Part shown: positions 11,269-19,817 of the stretch, in pieces
How positions within the stretch are numbered: the first letter of the stretch is position 1
Layout of the letters: each line of letters begins with the position of its first letter
Source of the DNA: Citrobacter freundii ATCC 8090 = MTCC 1658 = NBRC 12681
Lineage (GTDB): Bacteria > Pseudomonadota > Gammaproteobacteria > Enterobacterales > Enterobacteriaceae
Assembly (NCBI RefSeq): GCF_011064845.1
Contig: NZ_CP049015.1
Location: forward strand, 1,860,001-1,924,000
DNA: 64,000 bases
Reading direction: 5' to 3'
Made by a program: the position numbers and the translations under genes
The notes under the pieces: generated by a model
What the model was told of the DNA's origin: nothing
What the model saw: only the letters and a program-made list of their open reading frames with translations
Databases searched by the model: none

Positions 11269-11395
11269 GGTGATAAGATAGAATTTAAGTTAACAATAAG
11301 TAAAAATATTGTTGCATTAGCGAAAGGTTATGATGTAATTATAAGTAATAGCGGTAGTTCCCGGCGGTGATAGTCTTTCACTATGGAGATCGCGA

Positions 11396-11692
11396 ATGGA
11401 AAAGTCCTGTACTGGACACATTTTTCACAGTAACAGCAGTACCTTACGCGGACGTTTCTCTTCCGGTAGCCACCTCGTCACCGCTAAATCTCTCTCTCAT
11501 TCACTTCTTATCCTTGTTACTGACGCCCTGTACGGTGCGCGTAGCCGTGTGTGGCGTCTTATCCGAAAGCAAGCAATGGCTTACAAGGAAGCCAACCCTC
11601 AGATGTTCGTGCGCATAATCGTGCCGCCAACGGCGCGTGTGATGTATACCTACAACTCAAGGTGCTATCCATGGGAAGACAAAAAGCAGTGA
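11396..11692 (+). CDS. Possible upstream frame overlapping the phoH start
   Basis: A 98-codon frame starting ATG 11396, after GGAG at 11384-11387, in the long phoH leader. It ends 22 bases inside phoH in another frame, which would permit translational coupling. The predicted product is basic with no family I recognise; the last third is rich in Arg and Tyr (RSRVWRLIRKQAMAYKEANP). The rest of the 490-base stretch between efeB and phoH is promoter DNA. It may be a real leader gene, or a chance frame over a regulatory leader; I lean slightly to the latter. Confidence 0.3.
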   Translation: MEKSCTGHIFHSNSSTLRGRFSSGSHLVTAKSLSHSLLILVTDALYGARSRVWRLIRKQAMAYKEANPQMFVRIIVPPTARVMYTYNSRCYPWEDKKQ

Positions 11693-12459
11693 TCAAAGCT
11701 CGTCGTGAAGCAAAACGTGTGCTGAGGCGGGATTCGCGTAGTCATAAGCAACGTGAAGATGAATCGGTCACCTCGCTTGTGCAGATGGGCGGCGTAGAAG
11801 CGATCGGTATGGCGCGTGACAGTCGCGACGCCACGCCAATCACGGCGCGGAATGAAGCTCAGGCGCACTACCTGAATGCTATCGAGAGTAAACAGCTGAT
11901 CTTCGCCACCGGTGAAGCCGGGTGTGGTAAAACCTGGATCAGCGCGGCAAAAGCTGCAGAGGCTCTGATCCACAAAGACGTGGACCGGATCATTGTAACC
12001 CGTCCAGTTCTGCAAGCTGATGAAGACCTCGGCTTCTTACCTGGAGATGTTTCCGAGAAGTTCGCTCCTTATTTTCGCCCCGTGTATGACGTGCTGGTGA
12101 AACGGCTGGGAGCCTCCTTCATGCAATATTGCCTGCGACCTGAGATTGGTAAGGTGGAAATCGCGCCGTTCGCCTATATGCGTGGACGTACATTTGAAAA
12201 TGCAGTGGTGATTCTTGACGAGGCTCAGAACGTCACTGCTGCGCAAATGAAGATGTTTTTAACCCGCCTCGGGGAGAATGTGACGGTGATTGTGAATGGG
12301 GATGTGACCCAGTGCGATCTACCTGCGCACGTTCGCTCAGGGCTAAGTGATGCGCTGGCCCGTTTCGAAGAAGATGATATGGTTGGGATTGTTCGTTTCA
12401 ATAAAGACGATTGCGTCCGCTCGGCGCTCTGTCAGCGGACGCTCAACGCTTACAACTGA
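11671..12459 (+). CDS. phoH: PhoH family ATPase (phosphate-starvation inducible)
   Basis: Cytoplasmic ATPase of 262 residues, similar to E. coli PhoH from the MGRQKAVIKARREAKR start onward. Walker A is GEAGCGKTW (about residue 80) and Walker B is VVILDEAQN (about 183). The family is linked to RNA metabolism, but the role in enterobacteria is unsettled. I chose ATG 11671, preceded by AAGG eight bases away; in-frame upstream starts back to 11551 give a longer, unlikely N-terminus. Expression is probably induced by phosphate starvation through the Pho-like repeats at 11240. Confidence 0.92.
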   Translation: MGRQKAVIKARREAKRVLRRDSRSHKQREDESVTSLVQMGGVEAIGMARDSRDATPITARNEAQAHYLNAIESKQLIFATGEAGCGKTWISAAKAAEALIHKDVDRIIVTRPVLQADEDLGFLPGDVSEKFAPYFRPVYDVLVKRLGASFMQYCLRPEIGKVEIAPFAYMRGRTFENAVVILDEAQNVTAAQMKMFLTRLGENVTVIVNGDVTQCDLPAHVRSGLSDALARFEEDDMVGIVRFNKDDCVRSALCQRTLNAYN

Positions 12460-12477
12460 TAAGTACCCCGTCTTCAA

Positions 12478-12500
12478 GGCCCGGGAAACCGGGCTTTGTT
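12478..12500 (+). terminator. Terminator of phoH
   Basis: GGCCCGG, loop GAAA, CCGGGCTTT followed by GTTATTT, 18 bases after the phoH stop. Confidence 0.75.
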
Positions 12501-12842
12501 ATTTGTGTGTTATTAAGTAAATTTTAGAAATTGAAATAGTATGCTCTGATGAAATAGAACATCGAAAACGAGTAGAAACCAGGATATCTGAAGTCGAGGG
12601 GGAACCTTGCCTGACTTGAGATATGTCAAAAGCTTGATTTATGAACTGTGGAATAGAGAACACCTTATTTTAGACTCATGCGTTTATCCAGTGATGAATG
12701 CGTCTCGCGGATCAGCGACCCGTTGAGCTCACAGCACTCAGCGGACGTTCGTGTAATGGTTCGCCAACGCGGAACGATAGCTACGCTTTTATCGAGATGT
12801 CGCATTCATCAGCCAGTTTCTGAGCTGAGTTACGACATTATG
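12501..12842. other. Gap at the left edge of the accessory block
   Basis: No gene I can support. A 90-codon plus-strand frame (12678-12950) overlaps the end of the VirK-like gene and has no ribosome-binding site. Minus-strand frames in 12690-12840 are broken by stops. Base composition drops toward AT right after the phoH terminator, marking the left end of the region that differs from E. coli. Confidence 0.5.
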
Positions 12843-13766
12843 TTACATCTGATTTTGCAGAAGAATCATGATTTCCTCATTAATATGATCCAACAGGTCA
12901 TACCGTCTCCGGTATTCCGCGCGTTTTTTACTGGCAAGCTCATTAAATGACTTACGCTCTACATAAATTGGCAACTTATACCAATTACCGTATGGACGAC
13001 CAGCAACTGATTCCCAAAAATCACTGTACAGGGCAACAAAGTATTTACGTTTCTTGTACCGGTATCGCCATTGCCTGAAAACATGGCTCTGTTCACTAAC
13101 TGCTAAAATATTAGTGATATCACAGCAACGCATCAATGAACAAAGAACCTCAAAAACGATCCGCTTAGGGAATAGTCCATAGCAGGCTTTAGTAGCGTCA
13201 CGAATAATGTCTGGGCCAATATTTTTTGGTGCCCCCTGCAGACCGCCAATAAATGCACAATGTCCTTTTTTTGACGGGATAACCGAGAAGGACAATCGGG
13301 CCACCGGGGTATTGTTAAAACTCAGAGATAACATCAGTTCTCCTTCACGATCAAAACCGCCTGAAGAACAGTGAATATCAAAATCCTCACCATTTTTTCC
13401 GGTGAAATGGACCAATAGCACATCTCTGTCGGGTAATAATAACGCCTGGTGTTTCACTGGTAAACTCTGGACAAAACGGTAGTGACCAATAATGTTTTTC
13501 CTTCGATTCCATGCCAGCCCTCCTTTATGTAAATAGGGACGATGAATTTTGGCTGGTAACGTAGGTTGCATCTCCAGAATCTTATCAATTGATTTAAGGG
13601 AATGTAATTCTTGATAATACCGAATACTGGAGACAGGACTTATCATAGATCGTAAAAGATACATGAGTCGAAATTTTTTGTTCTTCCATTTGCTATGCAA
13701 AGGGCCACGTGCCAATAGAATTTGGTTAAAGAAACTTAGATATGATGTATTTTTCATAAGTATCAT
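12843..13766 (-). CDS. VirK/YbjX family (DUF535) protein
   Basis: Roughly 305-320 residues with the family's signatures in order: IGHYRFVQSLP (about 95-105), a central beta-rich part, FIGGLQGA followed by IRDATKACYGLFPKRIVFE, LYSDFWES, and the closing KKRAEYRRRYDLLD. Relatives include Salmonella VirK and E. coli YbjX; VirK is a PhoP-regulated virulence-associated protein implicated in outer-membrane remodelling and antimicrobial-peptide resistance, mechanism unknown. No signal peptide. The start is unclear: ATG 13766, ATG 13757 and TTG 13802 are all in frame and none has a good ribosome-binding site. AT-rich relative to its neighbours, suggesting acquisition. Confidence 0.85.
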   Translation of the reverse strand: MILMKNTSYLSFFNQILLARGPLHSKWKNKKFRLMYLLRSMISPVSSIRYYQELHSLKSIDKILEMQPTLPAKIHRPYLHKGGLAWNRRKNIIGHYRFVQSLPVKHQALLLPDRDVLLVHFTGKNGEDFDIHCSSGGFDREGELMLSLSFNNTPVARLSFSVIPSKKGHCAFIGGLQGAPKNIGPDIIRDATKACYGLFPKRIVFEVLCSLMRCCDITNILAVSEQSHVFRQWRYRYKKRKYFVALYSDFWESVAGRPYGNWYKLPIYVERKSFNELASKKRAEYRRRYDLLDHINEEIMILLQNQM

Positions 13767-13802
13767 TATTAATTCAGGGTGTTTAAATTTATTTACGTGC
13801 AA

Positions 13803-14703
13803 GGTGTAAATACTGGAATCTCTGACGCTGTTTTGTTAATGCGAAACATTTTGAAAATAAATTCATGTCTGACATGCCAGTTTTGTTGATAACCATTAGG
13901 CGCTCTCTCGTTCGCATATCCTGATGAAAACAAATTTTTTTTCATTCTACAGAGAAGAACATATATATTTGTTAAACAAAGTATACTTTACAAACATACC
14001 GATGTTCATTGAGTAAACTGGTAGGTTGACTTGTCAACCACATAACGAAGTAAATCATGTGATTCAGCGAGCCATGGGTGTTTGGAAAACGCACGACTTT
14101 GAACGTCAGGACAAATTTTGAACGATGACAGCTATCACAATTGGCTGTATTCCCGCGCAATACGCCGGTTTTCGTGGATTATTGTCAAATTGAATAACTT
14201 AAATTGGGATATACACATTCCTGACTTTCTTTCCGGATATAATGCCCAGTATATTTTTGGTAACCTTTTGTACTGAAAAGGAGTTTGCATTGTATGGTTA
14301 TGAAACAGGCCCGCAAAACAATACCAAGGGGAACCTGATTCGCTGGCTGACGCACGAATAGGGTACTGCCGTTAAGAATATTTCCGGATACAGAGACTTT
14401 ACCGATCGGCCGCAACATTCTCTGGTCACTCACGTTCTCAGAGAAATGCACTAGCTCGATGCCTGGTTGCAGTGCGGCAGTGTTCCGGGGGATTCACCGG
14501 TGATGAACAGCGCCAATCTGTATAAAGGTATCGGAAAAATTTTTTTGTCCGGCTTTAACCATGAACATGCAGTCAACTGTCCTGTGTACCTAAATGACGT
14601 GGTAATCTTGAATAAATAAACTCGAGTTGTTTACTCATTCATACCTGAGCGCGTGTTCCAGGGAAACGAATAAGCGTACTGAGTTTTATATTCTGCATGT
14701 ACA
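13803..14703. other. AT-rich degenerate stretch, no intact gene
   Basis: Nine hundred bases with only short frames. On the minus strand 13972-14160 reads through a CxxCH-type haem motif (NCDSCHRS) and 14185-14451 reads an open 88 codons; on the plus strand 14311-14630 is open apart from two stops. None has a convincing start, and I recognise no family with confidence. Mixed GC patches in AT-rich DNA suggest remnants of decayed genes rather than a regulatory region. Confidence 0.4.
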
Positions 14704-15618
14704 TCACCGTAAAGTGCCTGCAGGATGATTACTTTCAGACCGTGGAGGATTACGTCGGTAATGATAGTAAAGACTCTCAAATATACATAGCAACAATCCA
14801 AACCATACCGCTGAAAAACAAAATAGCTCGGAGTAATTAATAACTTCTCCAAATATAAGTATGGCAATGAGAAATTGCAAAGATGGTTCTATATACTGAG
14901 CAAGACCTGTCACAATAAGAGATGTACGATTTAGCGCTACTGCAAATAACACTAACGGAATTACTGTAACGGGAGCGGTTAATATATAAAGGAACAGAGA
15001 GATGTCAGATGATGTAGTTATACTCGAGCCAGTATAGATAAAGATGAAAAGAGCAACAGGTAGAGCCCAGAATGTTTCAAGCGTGATTGAGGTTATTGCA
15101 TCGTAATGGATAAATTTTCGCGCCAGTCCGTACAATGCAAATGAAAACCCCATGATTAACGCTAGTGAAGGAAAACTGTTTGCGGAAATAATCTGATAGC
15201 CAAGACCACATACGCCGGATATTACTGCTATAAGTTGAAATAATGATGGTTTTTCTTTAAGAAAAATACAGCCAAGGCAAATGACAATAAGTGGGTTGAT
15301 AAAATATCCCAGACTGGCGTCGAGTACCTTATGATTTGTTAATGCATAAATAAAAGCTGACCACGAAATTACCATTAGCAAGCCTGCTATCATGCAGGAT
15401 ATGAAGGAGGTTTTATCTTTCAGTAAATCGCGAAAAAACGTTCTCTTACGAAATAATAATCTTATTGGCAGTAATAGAGGTATAGACCAGAAAACTCTGT
15501 ACATCAAAATTTCAGCGAGGGCTCCGCCAGATAGATATTGATAAAACAATGGGATCAGGCCCCATAATATAAATGCCAGAACAACAACTGCGGGTCCATT
15601 TCGCAGAAACTTTACCAT
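14704..15618 (-). CDS. RarD-like EamA-family permease
   Basis: A 304-residue inner-membrane protein with ten predicted helices. It resembles RarD over the whole length: LILWGLIPLFYQ-type first helix, MYRVFWSIPLLLP, NHKVLDASLGYFINPL (compare the NHHMLEASLGYFINPL of E. coli RarD), FSFALYGLARKFI, LETFWALPVAL and GLAQYIEPSLQFL. RarD homologues are DMT exporters of unknown substrate. Divergent enough to be a paralogue rather than the core rarD, which lies elsewhere in enterobacteria. Low GC and rare codons indicate recent acquisition. ATG 15618 ends the minus-strand frame; the zinc-ribbon gene lies 200 bases upstream on the same strand. Confidence 0.85.
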   Translation of the reverse strand: MVKFLRNGPAVVVLAFILWGLIPLFYQYLSGGALAEILMYRVFWSIPLLLPIRLLFRKRTFFRDLLKDKTSFISCMIAGLLMVISWSAFIYALTNHKVLDASLGYFINPLIVICLGCIFLKEKPSLFQLIAVISGVCGLGYQIISANSFPSLALIMGFSFALYGLARKFIHYDAITSITLETFWALPVALFIFIYTGSSITTSSDISLFLYILTAPVTVIPLVLFAVALNRTSLIVTGLAQYIEPSLQFLIAILIFGEVINYSELFCFSAVWFGLLLCIFESLYYHYRRNPPRSESNHPAGTLR

Positions 15619-15818
15619 TTATGTGTATCCTTGCTTGCCATACCGACATGTTCTTCTGAAGAGCATTGTCAACCCTTCACTCTGGCATGTACCTGCTCTT
15701 AAGAGAAACGTGTGCTGTTACAGTACTCAATCTCATTTACAGTCAGGGTGATATAAAAAACAAGGTGAAATTTATCATAATCGTATCTATAAAATGATGA
15801 TAAAAATCAAGGGGAAGA

Positions 15819-15992
15819 CTACTGATTTGTATTGCGGGCTGGATCATCTTTCAGACGTCTGACGGGGAGTATTTGCCTTTCCCTGATTTCCTCGTCAATA
15901 TCAAATAAGCACTCGTCGCAGAATTCTGTATCGAGTGAGAGCCACTGTTCAAAGACGCTCCTTTTCTTATTACACCGTGCGCATCTCTTCAT
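15819..15992 (-). CDS. Small zinc-ribbon-like protein, 57 residues
   Basis: An intact frame of 57 codons and a stop. It starts ATG 15992 with AAGGA seven to eight bases upstream, and reads MKRCARCNKKRSVFEQW... Two CxxC pairs (Cys4/Cys7 and Cys25/Cys28) are spaced as in a four-cysteine zinc ribbon; the C-terminal half is charged and helical (DIDEEIRERQ). Such proteins are common on phages and islands, where they often bind nucleic acid or act as regulators; here the function is unknown. It lies upstream of the RarD-like gene on the same strand and beside the decayed DUF4942 gene. Confidence rests on the start signal and the paired cysteines. Confidence 0.6.
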   Translation of the reverse strand: MKRCARCNKKRSVFEQWLSLDTEFCDECLFDIDEEIRERQILPVRRLKDDPARNTNQ

Positions 15993-16246
15993 CACATCAT
16001 CCTTTATGCTATTTCCCTGCCGAGCTTCCAGGACAAAAGGTGTTCGCTCCTAAATAAGACAGGAATTAGATTTATAAACAATCAGTTAAATTCGTTTTAG
16101 ATATTGTGGCACAGGGACAATCATGCGGGATAATTCATTTTGCAGATCAATTTTTACGTAATCGATCGACGAAATCGATCGATGCTTACACCCCTGTATT
16201 ACACACCATTCGTGATGCTGCCGGACTCACAACACCTGGCCAGCAT

Positions 16247-16560
16247 TCCTTGCTTAAGCGCATCATTACCGGGTGCAATGCCGCGCTGGAATAAATTAAA
16301 GCGATGCTCCACCAGCTTGCTGATATCTCAGCACAACCGGGAGTATTGGCGGGCAAACTGCGCAGGACTAGGCAATGGATGATGGCTTCCGCTGCTGGTT
16401 GCTTGAGAAAGAGTAAACCGCTATGAAGGTCATTACCTGCAATCTGGACCGGAGGATCTGGCGTGATTTGTTGAAGATATCCGGCATGATAAGTCTCATG
16501 CATGCCGCTACCAGCGATAAGTGGAGCAGAAACCTTGAGCGGGGCGATATCCCCGCCAGG
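16247..16560 (+). pseudogene. Decayed DUF4942 gene (island marker)
   Basis: Three pieces in two frames read like the DUF4942 family: LLKRIITGCNAALE / IKAMLHQLADISA, then SIGGQTAQD, AMDDGFRCWLLEKE and TAMKVITCNLDRRIWRDLL followed by SGMISLMHA, with the last piece ending in LERGDIPA. In-frame stops occur at 16292, 16369 and 16414, and a frameshift lies near 16335. Only the N-terminal half remains; the sequence ends where a copy of the serX 3' end begins. DUF4942 proteins are carried by tRNA-integrated islands and plasmids (near antirestriction and toxin-antitoxin genes), so this is a relic of such an element. Identification is from memory of the family pattern. Confidence 0.6.
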
Positions 16561-16702
16561 CTGTGCAATATGCGAAAAAAAAGCCCGTACTTGCGTACGA
16601 GCTCTTCTTAAAATATGGCGGTGAGGCGGGGATTGACTCGCTTCGCTCGCCCTGCGGGCAGCCTGTTCGCTATGCTCTCAGTCTGTCCAACTGGCTGCGC
16701 CG
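16546..16702. repeat. serX 3'-end/terminator repeat, copy A
   Basis: Contains, on the minus strand, the last 19 bases of tRNA-Ser (gene 3' end with CCA at 16616-16618), the hairpin terminator, and the following CGCATATTGCACAGCCTGGCGGGG. On the other side of the tRNA fragment it shares with copy B the segment starting gactcgcttcgctcgcc and ending ctggctgcgcc. It abuts the decayed DUF4942 gene. Interpretation: an attachment-site remnant. Confidence 0.8.
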
Positions 16703-16799
16703 CTACTCGGCCCATCCCTGGGCCTCGCCCCTACGGGGCCAGCGCAGGCGCTGTTCAAAATTGCTCCTGGCAATTTTGTGTCGAACCCCGGTCGGGGCT

Positions 16800-16956
16800 T
16801 CTCATACCCGCCATGCTGTGCAACATACGAAAAAAAAGCCCGTACTTGCGTACGAGCTCTTTTTTAAATATGGCGGTGAGGCGGGGATTGACTCGCTTCG
16901 CTCGCCCTGCGGGCAGCCTGTTCGCTGCGCTCTCAGTCTGTCCAACTGGCTGCGCC
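16800..16956. repeat. serX 3'-end/terminator repeat, copy B
   Basis: Second partial copy, with the CCA complement at 16871-16873, 255 bases from copy A. It matches copy A on both sides of the tRNA fragment, with a few substitutions (acatacg for atatgcg, cttttttaaa for cttcttaaaa). The block tcgaaccccggtcggggcttctcat just before it is repeated before copy C. Confidence 0.8.
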
Positions 16957-16961
16957 AGTAG

Positions 16962-17070
16962 TCGAACCCCGGTCCGGGCTTCTCATCCCCGCCAGGCTGT
17001 GCAATATGCGAAAAAAAAGCCCGTACTTGCGTACGAGCTCTTCTTAAAATATGGCGGTGAGGCGGGGATT
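16962..17070. repeat. serX 3'-end/terminator repeat, copy C (at the real tRNA gene)
   Basis: The same terminator and tRNA 3' end as copies A and B, but here continuing into the complete tRNA-Ser gene. The CCA complement is at 17052-17054, 181 bases from copy B. Identity with A and B ends after ggcggggatt, inside the T-arm of the tRNA, the usual crossover boundary of tyrosine integrases. Confidence 0.8.
17011..17041 (-). terminator. Terminator of tRNA-Ser
   Basis: Minus strand: AGCTCGTAC, loop GCAA, GTACGGGCT followed by eight T. It lies 11 bases after the tRNA CCA end. The same hairpin is present in repeat copies A and B. Confidence 0.85.
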
Positions 17071-17139
17071 CGAACCCCGGATACGTTGCCGTATACACAC
17101 TTTCCAGGCGTGCTCCTTCAGCCACTCGGACACCTCACC
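17052..17139 (-). tRNA. serX: tRNA-Ser (anticodon GGA)
   Basis: An 88-base class II tRNA read on the minus strand: acceptor GGTGAGG pairing with CCTCACC, discriminator G and encoded CCA; D-arm, anticodon loop with GGA (CCTGGAAAG context), a long variable arm typical of serine tRNAs, and T-loop GGTTCGAATCC. Length and position (before ghrA) agree with serX of E. coli. serX is a known integration site for islands in E. coli, consistent with the repeats beside it. Confidence 0.96.
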
Positions 17140-17375
17140 ATATTGTTGTTCCTGTGCTACCGGAACGGGCGCTAATGTAGGGGAAACACCGCCCCGTCGT
17201 CAATCAACTTTTTGAAAAAAATGTGCATTTACACAAACTTCAAGCAACATGGAGCATAAATAAGCGGGAATTGTTTTTTTTGCCAGCATCCTAAAATTTG
17301 CTACTCTGATGTTCCCTCGGAAAATGATGATAATAAGTGCGAGAAAGTTCCGCACAACAATGTTCAGGAGATAAT

Positions 17376-18314
17376 GTGGATATAATTTTCTATCACCCAA
17401 CATTCGATACGACCTGGTGGATTAATGCGTTGGCAAAGGCAATACCTGGTGCAAACGTACGTGAGTGGAAAGCGGGTGATAATGCACATGCTGACTATGC
17501 GCTGGTCTGGCATCCGCCGGTTGAAATGCTCGCAGGACGAAAATTAAAAGCCGTATTTGCGCTGGGCGCGGGCGTCGATTCTATTCTCAGTAAACTCAAT
17601 GCTCATCCGGAAATGTTGGATGCGTCGATCCCGCTTTTCCGTCTGGAAGATACGGGTATGGGCCTGCAAATGCAGGAATATGCGGTTAGTCAGGTGCTGC
17701 ACTGGTTTCGTCGCTTTGATGATTATCAGGCATTGAAAAATCAGGCGAAATGGCAACCGTTGCCAGAATATACTCGTGAGGAGTTTACCGTCGGGATCAT
17801 GGGGGCAGGTGTATTGGGCGCAAAAGTTGCCGAAAGCCTGCAAGCATGGGGATTCCCACTGCGCTGCTGGAGCCGTTCGCGTAAATCCTGGTCTGGCGTG
17901 GAAAGCTTCGCCGGTACTGAGGAACTGGGCGCGTTTTTGAGCCAAACTCGTGTGCTTATCAACCTCCTGCCTAATACGGCAGAAACCGTAGGTATTATTA
18001 ACGCTGATTTACTTAGCCAATTGCTGGATGGCGCCTACGTGCTGAACCTGGCGCGTGGTGTTCATCTCAATGAAGACGATCTTCTGGCATCGCTGGACAG
18101 CGGCAAGGTGAAAGGTGCCATGCTGGATGTCTATAGCCGTGAACCGCTGCCGGAAACCAGTCCTCTGTGGAAACATCCGCGTGTGGCAATGACGCCGCAT
18201 ATTGCCGCGGTAACGCGACCAGCAGAGGCAGTGGACTATATTTCCCGCACGATTTTGGACCTGGAGAATGGGAAATCCGTAACGGGTCAGGTCGATCGCG
18301 TTCGGGGATACTAA
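17376..18314 (+). CDS. ghrA: Glyoxylate/hydroxypyruvate reductase A
   Basis: Cytoplasmic D-2-hydroxyacid dehydrogenase that reduces glyoxylate to glycolate and hydroxypyruvate to glycerate with NADPH. The 312 residues equal E. coli GhrA. The Rossmann motif is [13 protein letters not shown] (about residues 140-152); the catalytic Arg is in LNLARGVH, the Glu in YSREPLP, and the His in [13 protein letters not shown]. The start is GTG 17376, preceded by AGGAG six bases away; the ATG two bases earlier is in another frame and stops at once. A hairpin terminator follows. Confidence 0.95.
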   Translation: MDIIFYHPTFDTTWWINALAKAIPGANVREWKAGDNAHADYALVWHPPVEMLAGRKLKAVFALGAGVDSILSKLNAHPEMLDASIPLFRLEDTGMGLQMQEYAVSQVLHWFRRFDDYQALKNQAKWQPLPEYTREEFTVGIMGAGVLGAKVAESLQAWGFPLRCWSRSRKSWSGVESFAGTEELGAFLSQTRVLINLLPNTAETVGIINADLLSQLLDGAYVLNLARGVHLNEDDLLASLDSGKVKGAMLDVYSREPLPETSPLWKHPRVAMTPHIAAVTRPAEAVDYISRTILDLENGKSVTGQVDRVRGY

Positions 18315-18318
18315 TGCT

Positions 18319-18340
18319 AACCCGGCGGATGCCGGGTTTC
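18319..18340 (+). terminator. Terminator after ghrA
   Basis: AACCCGGC, loop GGAT, GCCGGGTT with a short T run. Weak U-tract. Confidence 0.6.
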
Positions 18341-18385
18341 AGCTAATAAATAGCGGCGATACCTGCTATCCTTGACGAAAAATGA

Positions 18386-19138
<753 letters not shown>

Positions 19139-19161
19139 TTGTTACTAACTGGAATATATCA

Positions 19162-19716
19162 ATGAACGAGTTTTCTATCCTGTGTCGTGTACTGGGCTCG
19201 CTGTTTTATCGCCAACCGCAGGACCCTTTACTGGTTCCCCTGTTTACCTTAATTAGTGAAGGTAAACTGTCCGCCAACTGGCCGCTGGAACAGGACGAAC
19301 TGCTCACTCGTCTGCAGAAGAGCTGCGATATGCCCCAACTGGCTGCAGATTACAACGCGCTGTTTGTCGGTGAAGAGTGTGCTGTGCCGCCTTATCGTAG
19401 CGCCTGGGTAGAAGGGGCGAAAGAATCGGATGTTCGTGCATTTCTTTCTGCCCGCGGCATGCCGCTGGCAGATACGCCGGCAGATCACATTGGTACGCTG
19501 TTGCTGGCGGCTTCATGGCTTGAAGACCAGTCTGCGGAAGATGAAAGTGAGGCGCTTGAAACCTTGTTTGTAGACTACCTGCTGCCCTGGTGTGGTACGT
19601 TCCTTGGCAAAGTTGAGGCGCACGCAAACACGCCGTTCTGGCGTACCATGGCGCCGCTAACACGTGATGCTATTAGTGCAATGTGGGACGAATTGCAGGA
19701 AGATACTGACGAATAA
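19162..19716 (+). CDS. ycdY: TorD/DmsD-family chaperone YcdY
   Basis: All-helical cytoplasmic protein of 184 residues in the TorD family of redox-enzyme maturation chaperones, matching E. coli YcdY in length and sequence. The family motif region is YNALFVGEECAVPPYRSAWVEG (about 65-86), followed by DHIGTLLLAASWLED. In E. coli it binds YcdX, raises its phosphatase activity and is needed for swarming. It begins 23 bases after ycdX, so the two are probably one transcript. Confidence 0.93.
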   Translation: MNEFSILCRVLGSLFYRQPQDPLLVPLFTLISEGKLSANWPLEQDELLTRLQKSCDMPQLAADYNALFVGEECAVPPYRSAWVEGAKESDVRAFLSARGMPLADTPADHIGTLLLAASWLEDQSAEDESEALETLFVDYLLPWCGTFLGKVEAHANTPFWRTMAPLTRDAISAMWDELQEDTDE

Positions 19717-19717
19717 A

Positions 19718-19733
19718 TGTGATTTAAATCACT
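19718..19733 (+). promoter_or_regulatory. CRP/FNR-type palindrome before ycdZ
   Basis: TGTGA-TTTAAA-TCACT fits the CRP consensus (TGTGA-N6-TCACA) with one mismatch; the 14-base core GTGATTTAAATCAC is a perfect palindrome and also fits an FNR-like GTGAT-N4-ATCAC spacing. It starts two bases after the ycdY stop and lies 85 bases before the ycdZ start. Confidence 0.6.
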
Positions 19734-19817
19734 TTAAACTGCAACGCAAATTATATGCTTGCATAAATTGTGTGCACGATCTCATTCCTATGTCGTTTTT
19801 CTGCTAAGATACGCGGC

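Noticed and set aside
12678..12950. 90-codon frame at the left edge of the accessory block
   Set aside because: It overlaps the end of the VirK-like gene on the other strand, has no ribosome-binding site and no recognisable sequence.
15832..16053. 73-codon plus-strand frame
   Set aside because: It is the complement of the zinc-ribbon gene, which has a better start signal and conserved-type cysteine pairs.
16146..16185. cgatcgacgaaatcgatcgatg short repeats as a recombination site
   Set aside because: The repeated unit is only six to eight bases and has no partner elsewhere in the window.
16563..17175. Plus-strand frames of 132 and 186 codons running across the repeats
   Set aside because: Both read through the tRNA terminator copies and, for the longer one, the complement of the tRNA gene. 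The repeated peptide (KKSPYLRTSS) is simply the terminator hairpin read as codons. Not real genes.
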